Positions 34,426 through 44,574 are shown, counted from the stretch's first letter. The stretch: 59,225 nucleotides of DNA from an uncultured Bacteroidales bacterium (GCA_905234655.1 CAJOJG010000019.1:1-59225), one strand, 5' to 3'. The notes: generated from the sequence alone by a model not told the origin. A program made the numbers and translations.

Positions 34426-37233
34426 ATGAACAAAAATATGAGAAACATCGCGGCAGTGGCGTTTGCCGCCGCGTTTTTGTCGTCATGCTCCGGCGGCTCC
34501 GAGGTGCGCACGGCGGACAGCGGCGTAGAAATCGTGTTCCCGGGCAAAAATTCCGGCACGAGAATCCAGTTCTACTCCGAAAACACCGTCCGTTGCGTTA
34601 AGTGGACCGGCGGCAGCGACAAGAAGACAAGCCTTGTGGTCACGCAAAACCCGCCAAGAGTAGATTTCGTAAAGACAGAGACCGACGATTCGGTAATCGT
34701 GAAGACCGCGAGCCTCAAAGTGGGCGTCTCAAAGACCGACGGCGGCGTTACGTACTCAAAATCAGGCTGCGGCAACTTCCTCGCCGAAAACAGGAGCGTG
34801 TTCTCGCCGGTGGAGTTCAAGGGCGACAAAGGCTACACCGTGGCGCAGGAGTTCAGCATCTTCGGCGACGAGTGCATCTACGGGTTCGGTCAGAATCAGG
34901 ATAACCAAATTAACTACCGCAACAGCAGCGTGACCCTCTCGCAGTCGAACACAAACGCCGTCAGCCCCGTGATGATGACCACGGCGGGCTACGGAATATT
35001 TTGGGACAACTACTCCTTCACCGAGTTCGAGTCGCGCGGCAACAGCATAGCCTTCAACTCCAAAATGGCCGACAACATTGACTATTATGTGTTTGCTGGC
35101 AGCGACGCCGACGCTACAATCGCCGAGTACAGGAAACTCACCGGCCGCGCCGTGATGCTCCCCAAGTGGGCGTTTGGATACTGGCAGAGCAAGGAGCGTT
35201 ACAAAAGCCAGGACGAACTCCTTGACGTGGCAAAGCGTTACCGCGCCCAAAACATCCCCCTCGACTGCATGGTTCAGGACTGGGAATGGTGGGAGCCCGG
35301 AAAATGGAGTTGCATGGAGTTCGACCGCTCGCGCTTCCCCGACCCAAAGGCGATGATGGACGAGCTGCACTCCATGAACCTCCACGCCATAATCTCGATA
35401 TGGCCATGCGTGGCGATGGACACCAAAATGCACGACGAGATGTACGCCAAACGTCTTCTGTATGAGCCGATTGGCTGGGGAAACTTCCGCTACATCGACT
35501 TCTACAACCCCGAGGCGCGCGAGGTCTACAACAAGTATGTCTACCAGAACATCTACCCACAAGGCTTCGACGGCTGGTGGCACGACAGCACCGAGCCCGA
35601 CGTTACAAACTCGCTCACCAAGGAGGCCCACCAATACGAGACAGAGCGTCTGGAAAACAACTACTTGGGATCCTCTACCCGCTACCTCAACCCATACGTC
35701 TTGGCGGTATGCGACAACGCCTTCCAAAAGTGGACGACCACCGACCAAAGCCGCCGCGCCTGCATCCTGACGCGCTCGGCGTTTGCTGGAATCCAGCGCG
35801 ACGGCGCGATTGTGTGGAGCGGCGACATAGGCGCAAGTTGGGAGATTTACCGCGACCAGATAACCGCCGGGCTCAACTTCTGCGCATCGGGAATGCCGTA
35901 TTGGAGTTTTGACATAGGAGGCTTTCTGATAGGCAGTTACGACGGGCTGTTCACCTACGGCGCAAAAGACCCCGCGTACATGGAACTTTACACTCGGATG
36001 TTCCAGTTCGGGGCGTTCTCGCCGGTGTTCCGCTCGCATGGGTCCGACGCGCCGCGCGAGATGTGGGAGATGGGCGGTTTCATGCCCGTGCTTGTGGATT
36101 ATGACAAACTCCGCTACCGCCTGATGCCCTACATATATTCGTTGGCGGGCAGGGTATTTACCGCCGATTATACCATGATGCGACCCCTCGCGATGGACTT
36201 CCCGGCTGACAAGGCGGCTTGCGCGGCAAAGGACGAGTATATGTTTGGTAATGAGATGCTTGTGGCACCTGTCACTGACTATATGTACCACACGCCGCCG
36301 CAGATTTCGCACCTTGTGCCCGAGACGGTTTTCCGCACCGCCGACGGCAAGGAGGGCATAGACGTAAAGTTTTATAACGACCCCGATTTCAAGAACATGA
36401 CGCGCCACGAGACCGCCAAGAACGTAGATGTGTATTGGTACACCGGCCGCCCCGACTACGTTACCGACAGCGTATATTCGATACGCTGGGAGGGCAAAAT
36501 CGTCGCGCCCGAGAGTGGCAAATACCAGTTCCAAATCAAGAGTTTCGATACCCGCGTTATCATTTTCAACGGCGACACCCTCAAGATGGAAATCGCCGGC
36601 AACGAACCGTATTTCGAGTTCCTTGACCTCGAGGCCGGCAAGGAATATCCGATAGTTTGCGAGACCCAAAACCGGCAGACCGGCGCGGCGCGTTTCCGCC
36701 TTTACTGGAAAACGCCGTCCGATTTTGCGAAGGAGCAGCAGAAGGCGGACAAGCCCAAGACCCGCGACGTCTACCTCCCGATGGGCAAAAAGTGGGTCGA
36801 CTTTTTCGACGGCAAGGTTTACGACGGCGGACAGACCGTGACTGTCGACGCGCCGATAGCCAAAATCCCGCTCATGGTTCCGCAGGGCTCGATTCTGCCG
36901 ATGGGACCCGTAGTGCAGCACGCCAACGAGGCACCCGCCGCGCCGCTCGAAATCCGTGTTTACCCCGGTGCCGACGGCCGTTTCACGCTCTACGAGGACG
37001 AGGGCGACAATCTCAACTACCAGCAGGGCGAGTATTCCGAAATCGAGTTTTCATACTCCGAATCCAAAAAGGCCCTCTCAATCTCCGACCGCCGTGGCAG
37101 TTACGCCAACATGCCCGCGACCCGCGAGTTCCACGTGGTCTTGGTGGACGGTAATAATGGCCTTGGAATGGCAGAGGCAAAGAAGTTTGTGCCGGTAAAG
37201 TACGAGGGTAGGGGAGTGGAGTTGAAACTTTAA
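34426..37233 (+). CDS. GH31 alpha-xylosidase-like lipoprotein with PA14 insert
   Basis: The 935-residue enzyme has a lipoprotein signal (AAFLSSCSGGS), an N-terminal beta-sandwich, and a GH31 barrel with KWAFGYWQSKERY, DWEWWEPG and the nucleophile region FDGWWHDSTEPD (Asp387); WSGDIGASW carries the likely acid/base Asp. Residues about 670-770 form a PA14-like insert (YWYTGRPDYV, RWEGKIVAPESGKYQF, RFRLYWKTPSD). KWAFGYWQSKERY and the PA14 module are typical of alpha-xylosidases acting on xyloglucan oligosaccharides. It is apart from SusCD by 4 kb but fits the same pathway. Its stop overlaps that of the convergent M15 gene. Confidence 0.9.
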   Translation: MNKNMRNIAAVAFAAAFLSSCSGGSEVRTADSGVEIVFPGKNSGTRIQFYSENTVRCVKWTGGSDKKTSLVVTQNPPRVDFVKTETDDSVIVKTASLKVGVSKTDGGVTYSKSGCGNFLAENRSVFSPVEFKGDKGYTVAQEFSIFGDECIYGFGQNQDNQINYRNSSVTLSQSNTNAVSPVMMTTAGYGIFWDNYSFTEFESRGNSIAFNSKMADNIDYYVFAGSDADATIAEYRKLTGRAVMLPKWAFGYWQSKERYKSQDELLDVAKRYRAQNIPLDCMVQDWEWWEPGKWSCMEFDRSRFPDPKAMMDELHSMNLHAIISIWPCVAMDTKMHDEMYAKRLLYEPIGWGNFRYIDFYNPEAREVYNKYVYQNIYPQGFDGWWHDSTEPDVTNSLTKEAHQYETERLENNYLGSSTRYLNPYVLAVCDNAFQKWTTTDQSRRACILTRSAFAGIQRDGAIVWSGDIGASWEIYRDQITAGLNFCASGMPYWSFDIGGFLIGSYDGLFTYGAKDPAYMELYTRMFQFGAFSPVFRSHGSDAPREMWEMGGFMPVLVDYDKLRYRLMPYIYSLAGRVFTADYTMMRPLAMDFPADKAACAAKDEYMFGNEMLVAPVTDYMYHTPPQISHLVPETVFRTADGKEGIDVKFYNDPDFKNMTRHETAKNVDVYWYTGRPDYVTDSVYSIRWEGKIVAPESGKYQFQIKSFDTRVIIFNGDTLKMEIAGNEPYFEFLDLEAGKEYPIVCETQNRQTGAARFRLYWKTPSDFAKEQQKADKPKTRDVYLPMGKKWVDFFDGKVYDGGQTVTVDAPIAKIPLMVPQGSILPMGPVVQHANEAPAAPLEIRVYPGADGRFTLYEDEGDNLNYQQGEYSEIEFSYSESKKALSISDRRGSYANMPATREFHVVLVDGNNGLGMAEAKKFVPVKYEGRGVELKL

Positions 37234-38033
37234 TCCCTCCACTCGAAGTGCTGGTAGTCCTTGCTCCTTGACCATGCGCCGCCCCAGCCGAAGCCTTCGG
37301 CGCGGAATAGTTTGTACGCCAGGTCGTTGCGGTCGATTTTGTATGGAATTTCGGCAGTGTCGCGGCCAAAGGCGTACTTTTCGGCGTTTGAAGGACGCAC
37401 GACCGACTTGCTGTCGATGTACGGGTTGTAGAACGGGTTGAGGTCTATGGCAAGTCCGTAACTGTGCCTTGATATGGATTTTGTGCCGGGGACGCATCGG
37501 TAGTTGAATGACGAAGTGTTGTTGTCGCGCATCGATGCGTCGTCGTCGCCGTCATAGTTGTCGACCAGCACCATCCTCTCGATGCGGTAGCCGTTGTCGT
37601 AGAGTTTGCGGAAGATTTTCAGGACTTTGTCGGCGATTTTTTTGTTCACCATCAGTTCGCCCATCTGCGGATTGCCGTCGGCGTTGTTGTGGAGTATGCG
37701 CAGGTAGCGCAGGTCTGAGCGGTGGAGTGTGCAGTGCGTAGGCCAACTCTTGCCCTGCATTTTTGAAAATATTGCGTCAGGGATTTCTTCCGCCGTGAAA
37801 CATTTTTCGATGCCGGTGGCCTCGACTTCCGTCAGCGAGACTTCGTGACCCGCCACCCAGCGTTTGTCGAGAGGTAGCGGCGGCGTATTTTTCACGGCGG
37901 TGACGCTGTCTGTCGAGTTCGAGACTGTGTTCACGGGTGGCGTGTGACGGTGCTGTTCCTCGTATGTCACCCCGCCGCAAGATGCAATCGCCATTGCTGT
38001 GATTATGAATGGTAGTTTTATGGGAATGTCCAC
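37230..38033 (-). CDS. M15 family zinc metallopeptidase (D-Ala/L-Ala-D-Glu peptidase-like)
   Basis: This 267-residue protein has an N-terminal hydrophobic stretch ending in ASCGG, a probable lipoprotein signal, a linker, and an M15 peptidase domain with SRHSYGLAIDLNPFYN (zinc His and Asp) and DYQHFEW (catalytic/zinc His). M15 enzymes cut peptidoglycan stem peptides. Length fits the M15C-like group. The reading frame converges on GH31 and the stops overlap by four bases. Confidence 0.88.
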   Translation of the reverse strand: MDIPIKLPFIITAMAIASCGGVTYEEQHRHTPPVNTVSNSTDSVTAVKNTPPLPLDKRWVAGHEVSLTEVEATGIEKCFTAEEIPDAIFSKMQGKSWPTHCTLHRSDLRYLRILHNNADGNPQMGELMVNKKIADKVLKIFRKLYDNGYRIERMVLVDNYDGDDDASMRDNNTSSFNYRCVPGTKSISRHSYGLAIDLNPFYNPYIDSKSVVRPSNAEKYAFGRDTAEIPYKIDRNDLAYKLFRAEGFGWGGAWSRSKDYQHFEWRD

Positions 38034-38099
38034 TAAATTAATGTGTTACTGGTGAAACCGGTTATGTCGTTGTCCATGGCTGATAGTGCTGGAACGCCG

Positions 38100-38131
38100 C
38101 AAAGTTATATACTTTTTTGTATTTGGCACAA
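38100..38131 (-). promoter_or_regulatory. Promoter of the M15 peptidase gene
   Basis: TTG (38129-38131), 21 bases, then TAACTTTG (38100-38107) on the minus strand. It leaves a 5' leader of about 60 bases. Confidence 0.6.
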
Positions 38132-38184
38132 TTAAACTTTATTTTTTGTCGCTTCGCGGAAATCTTTCAAGGCAACCAAAGACA

Positions 38185-39651
38185 TTATTTGTGTGATTCT
38201 TTTATAAAATCCTCACTTTCCATTTTCAAAACGCTCTCCACATCCTTTGTCGAAAATGGGACTGCGCCCTTGCTGAGTTCGGGGATGTTGAACGATTTAA
38301 GGCAGTTGTCGTAGAAGTCGGGATATTCCTGCGGGAGCGCGAATGGCTTTGTGGTCTTGCCGTCGGTGTCGATGTGGAAAAAGTACGGTTTGCCGTATAG
38401 CCCATCGTCACGTTTGCTGGCGAAGACAACCCATTTTGAGTTTGACGAGAAAGTGTGGTAAGTATCACTGTTCCTTGAATTTACGCCCAAGAGCGAATCC
38501 GTAGTGCCGTTTTGGAGGTCTATCATCCTCAACTCGGTTTCCTTGTGCCAAATTGGGAACGTCCCGTAGTCTGCCTCGGTGTATATCAGGTACTTGCCGT
38601 CGGGAGAGACGGCGGGAAGGCACACGGAGATTTGCCGGTCGCCGTATTCCGCCTTGACAATCGTGTCGGTGTGCGAGCCGATTTTGCCATTTTCAAAGTC
38701 AATGCTCACCAAGTCGTAGTGGACATTCTTGATGTCGTTGACGTTGTTTTTGAGGACAGGCGCGGAGCAGAAGAAGATTTTTCTGCCGTCGGACGAAAAA
38801 CACGGAAAAGTTTCCGACCTCGCCGTGTCGCTTAAAAGTGGACTTGTGGTTATTTCATTAGTCTCAAAATCAGCTACATAAACATCTGACTTTGTGTCGA
38901 ATACCTCCATACGTTTGGCGGCGTCGGCGTGAAGCCCGGGGATAATGACATTTGTGGAAAATACAAAATATCTCCCGTCCTTGGAGAGGTGTCCGTAGAC
39001 AGAACTCGATGCCATGTCTAAAGTCTTTATATTCAGTTTTCTTAACATTCCATTCCTGTTGAGAATCGCCCCGCCGTTTGCTCCACGGACATAGAACAGC
39101 GACGTGTTTGGATTGTTAAAGGCAAACGTGTGGCAGTTCATGCACGAATTGTTTGTGATGTTATGGTTACAGATGTCCTTCCTGTCAAAATTTTCTATGC
39201 AACGTTGTTCAATTTTCAGCCGTGAAAATACCTCATAATCTGGCTCGATGAGGCGATAAGTTAGGTATGCGTCGATAGAATCTTTTTCTACGTGGACACT
39301 GAAACTTTTGAATTGATAAAACTCCCCGTCCTCTTTCTCGGCGCAAACCGTGATTTCGATGTCATTGCCTATCGCATTGTTAATCAACGCTTTCCATTCG
39401 CCGATGTCAAAGCGGACGTGGTTGTTGCGGCTTGATGCTGTGATTTTTTTATCCTCAAAAGCCACACTCACAAGCACCGACTTGCAGCTGTCGCGCACCA
39501 AAAAGTTCAACGGCGCGATGTTTGGCGGTATGCTTACGCCGATATAGTCGGGATAAATCGTCGGTAAAATGTCCAACTGCTTGACATCTACAGGGTTGGA
39601 CTTGCAGAATGTCAGTAAAAATAATGTCAGTATCAGGTATAGTCTTTTCAT
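38185..39651 (-). CDS. TolB-like beta-propeller lipoprotein with one c-type haem motif
   Basis: The 488-residue protein has a lipoprotein signal (LILTLFLLTFCKSN), an N-terminal beta domain (about 30-150), a single CMNCH motif (about 168-172, in NNSCMNCHTFAF) for covalent haem, and a PD40/TolB-type propeller with repeated HLSKDGRYFVFST, CFSSDGRKIFFCS, AVSPDGKYLIYTE and FSSNSKWVVFAS blades. It lies in the outer envelope by its signal. The start overlaps the upstream DUF6057-like gene by four bases, so the two proteins are probably made together. Its function is not known to me. Confidence 0.82.
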   Translation of the reverse strand: MKRLYLILTLFLLTFCKSNPVDVKQLDILPTIYPDYIGVSIPPNIAPLNFLVRDSCKSVLVSVAFEDKKITASSRNNHVRFDIGEWKALINNAIGNDIEITVCAEKEDGEFYQFKSFSVHVEKDSIDAYLTYRLIEPDYEVFSRLKIEQRCIENFDRKDICNHNITNNSCMNCHTFAFNNPNTSLFYVRGANGGAILNRNGMLRKLNIKTLDMASSSVYGHLSKDGRYFVFSTNVIIPGLHADAAKRMEVFDTKSDVYVADFETNEITTSPLLSDTARSETFPCFSSDGRKIFFCSAPVLKNNVNDIKNVHYDLVSIDFENGKIGSHTDTIVKAEYGDRQISVCLPAVSPDGKYLIYTEADYGTFPIWHKETELRMIDLQNGTTDSLLGVNSRNSDTYHTFSSNSKWVVFASKRDDGLYGKPYFFHIDTDGKTTKPFALPQEYPDFYDNCLKSFNIPELSKGAVPFSTKDVESVLKMESEDFIKESHK

Positions 39652-41045
39652 TTTGAGAGTGCTTCTATGTATAAGGGTTTCAGTCGTTTACGGCCGTTTT
39701 GGACGCAAAACTTGTAATAATCCGCCTTGAATGTGTTTACCTGACCCAAAATCAGGTCGGTACAAAGCAGATAGTCGAGCGCAATAGTGTTTTCGGGGTT
39801 GCTTTCCAAGAGTTCAATAAGGATTTCGCGGCAGTTGTCGTTGATTCTGATGGAGTTGGACGTGTTGCAGAATTTGCGTTTTTCCAAAATCTCCTTTTCG
39901 ACTTTTTCGTCCAATGTGTAGGGGTTGTGCCTTTTTGCCCAGTCCTTATATATAAGTGTTTTTTCAAGGATTCTGACATATTTCATGGCAATCGCCGTGT
40001 CGCCGGTGACGAGGTTAATTTCACATAACCGCTTAATCATCTTCACGTTGCGGTTTTCAGTCGAGAAAACTTGCGCCATGATTGCCGCGCGCTCCGCCAT
40101 CGCCATGTCGCCCAAAAGATAGTAAAAGTCGTTCATCAGGTTTATGGCTTCGAGGGGCGAATTTTCGTCGATGTGGACAAGTGTGCCGAGTTCCGGGATT
40201 TTCTGGCTCTTAATCTTGTCGGGCAACAAGTCCCTTTGCGCTTGAACCATGTTGTAATAAATCCCGGATTGAGCCGTCATAGTGTCTTGAGTAATAGCCA
40301 TTTGCTCAACTTTGTCAAAATGCTTGAAGTAATATTCGGTGGCGATTGAGTATGAAAATTCAGCGTATGAGTCGGGTAGGGCAGGGGCGTACAATTTTGG
40401 GTACGCGAGGTTGTTTTTATATGTTGTCTGAAAAAATCTATGCCCAAATATCGGGATTATCAGTGCCACTGCCGGCAGAACCCAAAACACTTTTAACTGC
40501 TTTTGTTTCAGTGACTTGACTGCATAAAGCACTGCAAAGATTATTTGCGCAAATCCCGCCAAGTAATATACAATCAGAAGACTTGCCACTGCCGGTACAA
40601 TGCCTTCATTTTTAAAGCATTTCGAGTGGATATTGTACGATAATAATCCAAATAATATTGATAATAAGTAATCAATCTTAAAACTATTGTCAAAAACTGT
40701 GAATATTAAGACTATTTCGATTGATAATATTATAATGTAACTTAACTTTTTGTCAAAAATCTTATCAAAATATCTGTAACTTTCTATTACACTTAATAAT
40801 ATCAAAGCGGCGGCTATCACGGGCCCGACGTACAAGTAATAGAAAAACTGGGTCAAGAAGTCGCCCAAAAAGCGTGTCAGGATTGAATTTTGGGATAGAT
40901 ATTCCGCGAAATACTGCTCTGACCAAATGAACACACGGTTTTGCTCCTGTATGAAAAAATGGTATTTGTACAAAATGTGGAATACCATGAACGATACAAG
41001 CGACAAAAGGACGAAGGATATTTTTTTGAGTTTTTCGTGTGTCAT
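39648..41045 (-). CDS. Multispanning membrane protein of DUF6057 type with helical tail
   Basis: This 465-residue protein has about seven to nine membrane helices in the first 215 residues (for example FVLLSLVSFMVFHILY, VGPVIAAALILLSVI, IIILSIEIVLIFTVF) and a soluble alpha-helical, TPR-like C-terminal half with paired helices (YYLLGDMAMAERAAIMAQV, LVTGDTAIAMKYVRILEK). It resembles Bacteroidales DUF6057 proteins, which I recall as neighbours of TolB-like haem lipoproteins; no function is established. A -7 box (41064-41071) sits 19 bases upstream. Confidence 0.7.
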   Translation of the reverse strand: MTHEKLKKISFVLLSLVSFMVFHILYKYHFFIQEQNRVFIWSEQYFAEYLSQNSILTRFLGDFLTQFFYYLYVGPVIAAALILLSVIESYRYFDKIFDKKLSYIIILSIEIVLIFTVFDNSFKIDYLLSILFGLLSYNIHSKCFKNEGIVPAVASLLIVYYLAGFAQIIFAVLYAVKSLKQKQLKVFWVLPAVALIIPIFGHRFFQTTYKNNLAYPKLYAPALPDSYAEFSYSIATEYYFKHFDKVEQMAITQDTMTAQSGIYYNMVQAQRDLLPDKIKSQKIPELGTLVHIDENSPLEAINLMNDFYYLLGDMAMAERAAIMAQVFSTENRNVKMIKRLCEINLVTGDTAIAMKYVRILEKTLIYKDWAKRHNPYTLDEKVEKEILEKRKFCNTSNSIRINDNCREILIELLESNPENTIALDYLLCTDLILGQVNTFKADYYKFCVQNGRKRLKPLYIEALSK

Positions 41046-41063
41046 TTTTTAGTTATGTGGCGG

Positions 41064-41071
41064 CAAAGATA
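41064..41071 (-). promoter_or_regulatory. Candidate -7 box for the DUF6057/TolB-like pair
   Basis: TATCTTTG on the minus strand matches the consensus exactly, 19 bases before the ATG. No TTTG is found at the right distance. Confidence 0.5.
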
Positions 41072-41209
41072 ATACAAATTAGCGTCAATTCACGTACAAA
41101 ACCATGATATTTTGTCTGACATCATGTTCGTTGACTGTGGAAATCGTTATCAGTTAGGTCATTGCAAAATATTTTCAAAAAATATTGTAAATTTTTTGTT
41201 AAAAAGTTG

Positions 41210-41305
41210 GATATACAATTAATATTTTGTTAATTTGCACGGTTGAAAAATAACACGGTTCAGTTGCTGAAATTGATATTGATATTATAGGGTAAGTTAG
41301 GTTTG
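41210..41305 (+). promoter_or_regulatory. Candidate promoters of the susC operon
   Basis: Two candidates lie in the 310-base gap before susC. One is TAGGTTTG (41298-41305) with TTG 22 bases upstream (41273-41275), leaving a leader of about 45 bases. The other is TTAATTTG (41230-41237, one mismatch) with TTG about 20 bases upstream. Which is used cannot be decided by eye. No small RNA or regulator-binding repeat is clear in the gap. Confidence 0.45.
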
Positions 41306-41355
41306 AAAAATACTGATTTTGAAAAAAAGAACACTTAAAAATTAAATTACTAAAA

Positions 41356-44300
41356 ATGATGAGAAACATAAATGCTAACCAAGCCCATCGGACATCGTGG
41401 GGTGCGTTACGTGCGCTCCTGGTGTTGATTGCGACGGCCTTTTCGCTAAACGTTTCGGCGCAAGGCACTGTCAAGGGCAAAGTTTTCGATGAGACTGGCA
41501 TGGGGCTGCCCGGTGCCAACGTCATCGTCAAGGGCACTACAATCGGCACGATTTCCGACATGGACGGAAATTATGAGCTGGGAGGTGTGCCGTCCGGGAC
41601 TCAATCCATCCAGGCGTCCTTCATCGGCTACCAAAACATGGAAGTCGAAGTCCAGATGACCAATGGTGCGACAATTGAGAAGGATTTCACGCTAAAAGAA
41701 GACAACGAGCAACTCGAAGAGGTGGTCGTAATCGGCTACGGCGTGCAGAAGAAGAAACTCGTAACGGGTGCCACCCTCCAAGTGAAAGGCGACGAGGTCG
41801 CCCGTCAAAACACCAACAATGCCCTTCAGGCGTTGCAAGGTCAGACACCTGGCATGACCATCACTTCTACTTCGGGACAGCCGGGCAGCGACATGAAAGT
41901 CAATATCCGTGGTCTTGGCACTGTCGGCAATTCTGGTCCGCTCTATATCATTGATGGCGTGAGGGGCGACATCACCACCCTCAACCCTGCCGACATCGAG
42001 AGCATAGACGTGTTGAAGGACGCCGCTTCTGCCGCAATCTACGGCGCACAGGCTGCCAACGGCGTTGTGCTTATCACTACAAAATCAGGCAAGGCTGGCA
42101 AGGCGGTGATTTCTTTCGACGCATATTACGGCATCCAAAATGTAGCCCGCAAGGTCAATATGCTCAATTCTGAACAGTACATGGCCATCATGGACGAGCA
42201 AAACCTCAACAGCGGAAACGGCGCGTACAACTGGGCGTCGATGATGAGGGATGCCGATGGCAATCTCTATCCTGCCGGTGTCGGTATCCTCGACGCCAAT
42301 GGCAATCTTATCAATACCGACTGGGTTGACCAGATGTTTGTTGACAATGCCTCAACGCAGAGCTACACCCTCGGCATCACTGGCGGCGGAGAGAATGGCA
42401 CATACGCCATTTCGATGGGCTACATGGATCAGGAAGGCGTAGTTGGCGGCAAGGACATTTCCAATTACAAGCGTTACAATTTCCGCGTCAACAGCGATTA
42501 CAAACTCATCAGGGACATCGTGAAGATTGGCGAGCAGATTGGCTTCAACTACAAGCAGACCAACGGCATCTCTGTTGGCAACCAGTACAACAACGGACTT
42601 CGCTCGGCGTTCAACGCTACGCCGCTCACCCCGATATACGGCCCGGACAATTATAACACTGGCTACAACGCCACTGACAATTCTTTGTGGTACAAAGGCG
42701 ACGGCAACCCTTACGGCATGATGATGCTCAATAGCAACAATCAGAACAACAACGCCAATTTCACTGGCAACGTCTATACCGAAATCCAGCCTATCAGCAA
42801 GCTGAAATTCCGTTCAGTATTCGGTGTCAACTACAACTCATACGACAACCGCTCGTTCAAGCCGATGTACCACTTCTCGCCGTATTCCATCAACGATACG
42901 AGGACAGAGGCCACGCAAGGCAGCGGCAATTCGTTTGGTTTCACTTGGACAAACACTTTGGGATACGACTGGAATCTCGACGAACATGCCTTCAACGCCA
43001 TGGTTGGTATGGAATCCTACCAGGCGTATGGCATCAACATGTGGGGCAAGCAAGGTGGCTTGCGTGAAGGTTTTGACGACTGGGAGCACGCTTACATCAA
43101 CAATGGTACAGCCACGACTACCGACGAAGGCATCAGCATCAGCGGCAATCCCAACGATGAAGAAAAACTCGTTTCCTACTTTGCACGTCTTGGCTGGACA
43201 TGGAAAGAGACCTACATGATTAATGCAACAGTCCGCGTAGATGGTTCTTCGCGTTTTGCGGAAGGACACCGTTTTGGCGTGTTCCCGTCCGTGTCGGCAG
43301 GTTGGATTATCACCAACGAAAGTTTTGCCGAGCCTATTACCGGCGTGATGGACTACTTCAAGCTTCGCGCTTCGTGGGGTCAGGTAGGCAACCAAAACAT
43401 CGGCAACTACATGTACGCCGCGCCTGTTAAGAGCACGATGACATACTACAACTTTGGCACTGAATACGGCGCAGCTGGCCAGAGCGCATACTGGGGTTCT
43501 TACCCGAGCCGCCTTTCCAACGAGGAAATCACTTGGGAGACTTCGGAGCAGACCGACATAGGCTTTGACGCCCGCTTCTTGAGGAGCAGGTTGAATGTCA
43601 ACTTCGACTTCTACATCAAGAACACAAAGGACTGGCTCGTGTCAGTTCCAATCCTTGCCACCGCAGGTACTGAGGAAAAACCCTACATCAACGGCGGCGA
43701 CGTGAAGAACACTGGCGTTGAGCTTGGCATTACTTGGAGCGACAAGATTGGCAAGGATCTCAACTACACTGTCGGCATCAACGGTGCGTATAATAAGAAC
43801 AAGGTTGGCAACATCCCCAACGAGGACGGCATCATACACGGTAATTCGTCCGGCAACCTTTACGACAACGACGGCGAGATGGAACGCGCTTCCAATGGCG
43901 AGCCTATCGGCTACTGGTGGGGCTACAAGACTGCCGGTATTTTCCAAAACGAACAGGAAATCCAGGATTGGATTGCTGCCGGCAATGGAGTTTTGCAGGC
44001 TAACGTAAAGCCGGGCGACGTGAAGTTTGTCGATGTTAACGGCGACGGCCAGATTAACGACAACGACAAGGTAAACCTCGGCAACGGCACGCCTGACTTT
44101 ACATACGGCGTATCGCTCACGATGGATTATAAAGGCTTTGATTTCTCGTTCACTGGCAACGGCGTGGCTGGCAACCAGATTGTGCAGAGCTACCGCAACA
44201 TGAGCAATGCCCAGGCTAACTACACGACGGCAATCCTCGACCGTTGGACTGGCGAAGGCACTTCCAACAAGATTCCGAGGGTGACAAACACCAACATCAA

Positions 44301-44574
44301 CTGGCAGTTCTCTGACCTGTTCCTTCAGGATGGCGATTTCTTCCGCATCAGCAACGTTACGCTCGGCTACGACTTCTGCAAGAAGCTCGTCAAGTACGAT
44401 TGGATTAGCCAGTGCAGGCTTTACTTCCAGGTCCAGAATCTTGTTACGTTCACTAAGTACGACGGCATGGATCCCGAAGTCGGCTACGGCATCGACAGCT
44501 GGGCGCCTGGTGTTGACCTCTGCTACTATCCTCGTCCGCGTGTGATTCTGTTTGGTGTTAACCTCAAATTCTAA
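41356..44574 (+). CDS. SusC/RagA-family TonB-dependent outer-membrane glycan transporter
   Basis: The 1072-residue protein has a signal sequence ending in FSLNVSAQG, a carboxypeptidase-D-like domain (VKGKVFDETGMGLPGANVIV), the SusC TonB-box region LEEVVVIGYGVQKKKLVTG, a plug (YIIDGVRGDITTLNPADIES, VLKDAASAAIYGAQAANGVV) and a 22-strand barrel closing with RPRVILFGVNLKF. It imports oligosaccharides across the outer membrane with its SusD lid. It is the first gene of the susC-susD-SGBP-SGBP-GH5 operon, with gaps of 22 to 120 bases. Confidence 0.97.
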   Translation: MMRNINANQAHRTSWGALRALLVLIATAFSLNVSAQGTVKGKVFDETGMGLPGANVIVKGTTIGTISDMDGNYELGGVPSGTQSIQASFIGYQNMEVEVQMTNGATIEKDFTLKEDNEQLEEVVVIGYGVQKKKLVTGATLQVKGDEVARQNTNNALQALQGQTPGMTITSTSGQPGSDMKVNIRGLGTVGNSGPLYIIDGVRGDITTLNPADIESIDVLKDAASAAIYGAQAANGVVLITTKSGKAGKAVISFDAYYGIQNVARKVNMLNSEQYMAIMDEQNLNSGNGAYNWASMMRDADGNLYPAGVGILDANGNLINTDWVDQMFVDNASTQSYTLGITGGGENGTYAISMGYMDQEGVVGGKDISNYKRYNFRVNSDYKLIRDIVKIGEQIGFNYKQTNGISVGNQYNNGLRSAFNATPLTPIYGPDNYNTGYNATDNSLWYKGDGNPYGMMMLNSNNQNNNANFTGNVYTEIQPISKLKFRSVFGVNYNSYDNRSFKPMYHFSPYSINDTRTEATQGSGNSFGFTWTNTLGYDWNLDEHAFNAMVGMESYQAYGINMWGKQGGLREGFDDWEHAYINNGTATTTDEGISISGNPNDEEKLVSYFARLGWTWKETYMINATVRVDGSSRFAEGHRFGVFPSVSAGWIITNESFAEPITGVMDYFKLRASWGQVGNQNIGNYMYAAPVKSTMTYYNFGTEYGAAGQSAYWGSYPSRLSNEEITWETSEQTDIGFDARFLRSRLNVNFDFYIKNTKDWLVSVPILATAGTEEKPYINGGDVKNTGVELGITWSDKIGKDLNYTVGINGAYNKNKVGNIPNEDGIIHGNSSGNLYDNDGEMERASNGEPIGYWWGYKTAGIFQNEQEIQDWIAAGNGVLQANVKPGDVKFVDVNGDGQINDNDKVNLGNGTPDFTYGVSLTMDYKGFDFSFTGNGVAGNQIVQSYRNMSNAQANYTTAILDRWTGEGTSNKIPRVTNTNINWQFSDLFLQDGDFFRISNVTLGYDFCKKLVKYDWISQCRLYFQVQNLVTFTKYDGMDPEVGYGIDSWAPGVDLCYYPRPRVILFGVNLKF

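Noticed and set aside
34762..36921. 719-codon open frame antisense to the GH31 gene
   Set aside because: It mirrors the GH31 coding strand, which has clear catalytic motifs and a lipoprotein signal. The antisense product shows low-complexity Val/His/Arg composition and no domain. GC-rich third positions explain the long open frame.
41046..41355. A small gene or tRNA in the gap before susC
   Set aside because: I saw no cloverleaf, no ORF with a credible start, and AT-rich sequence consistent with divergent promoters only.
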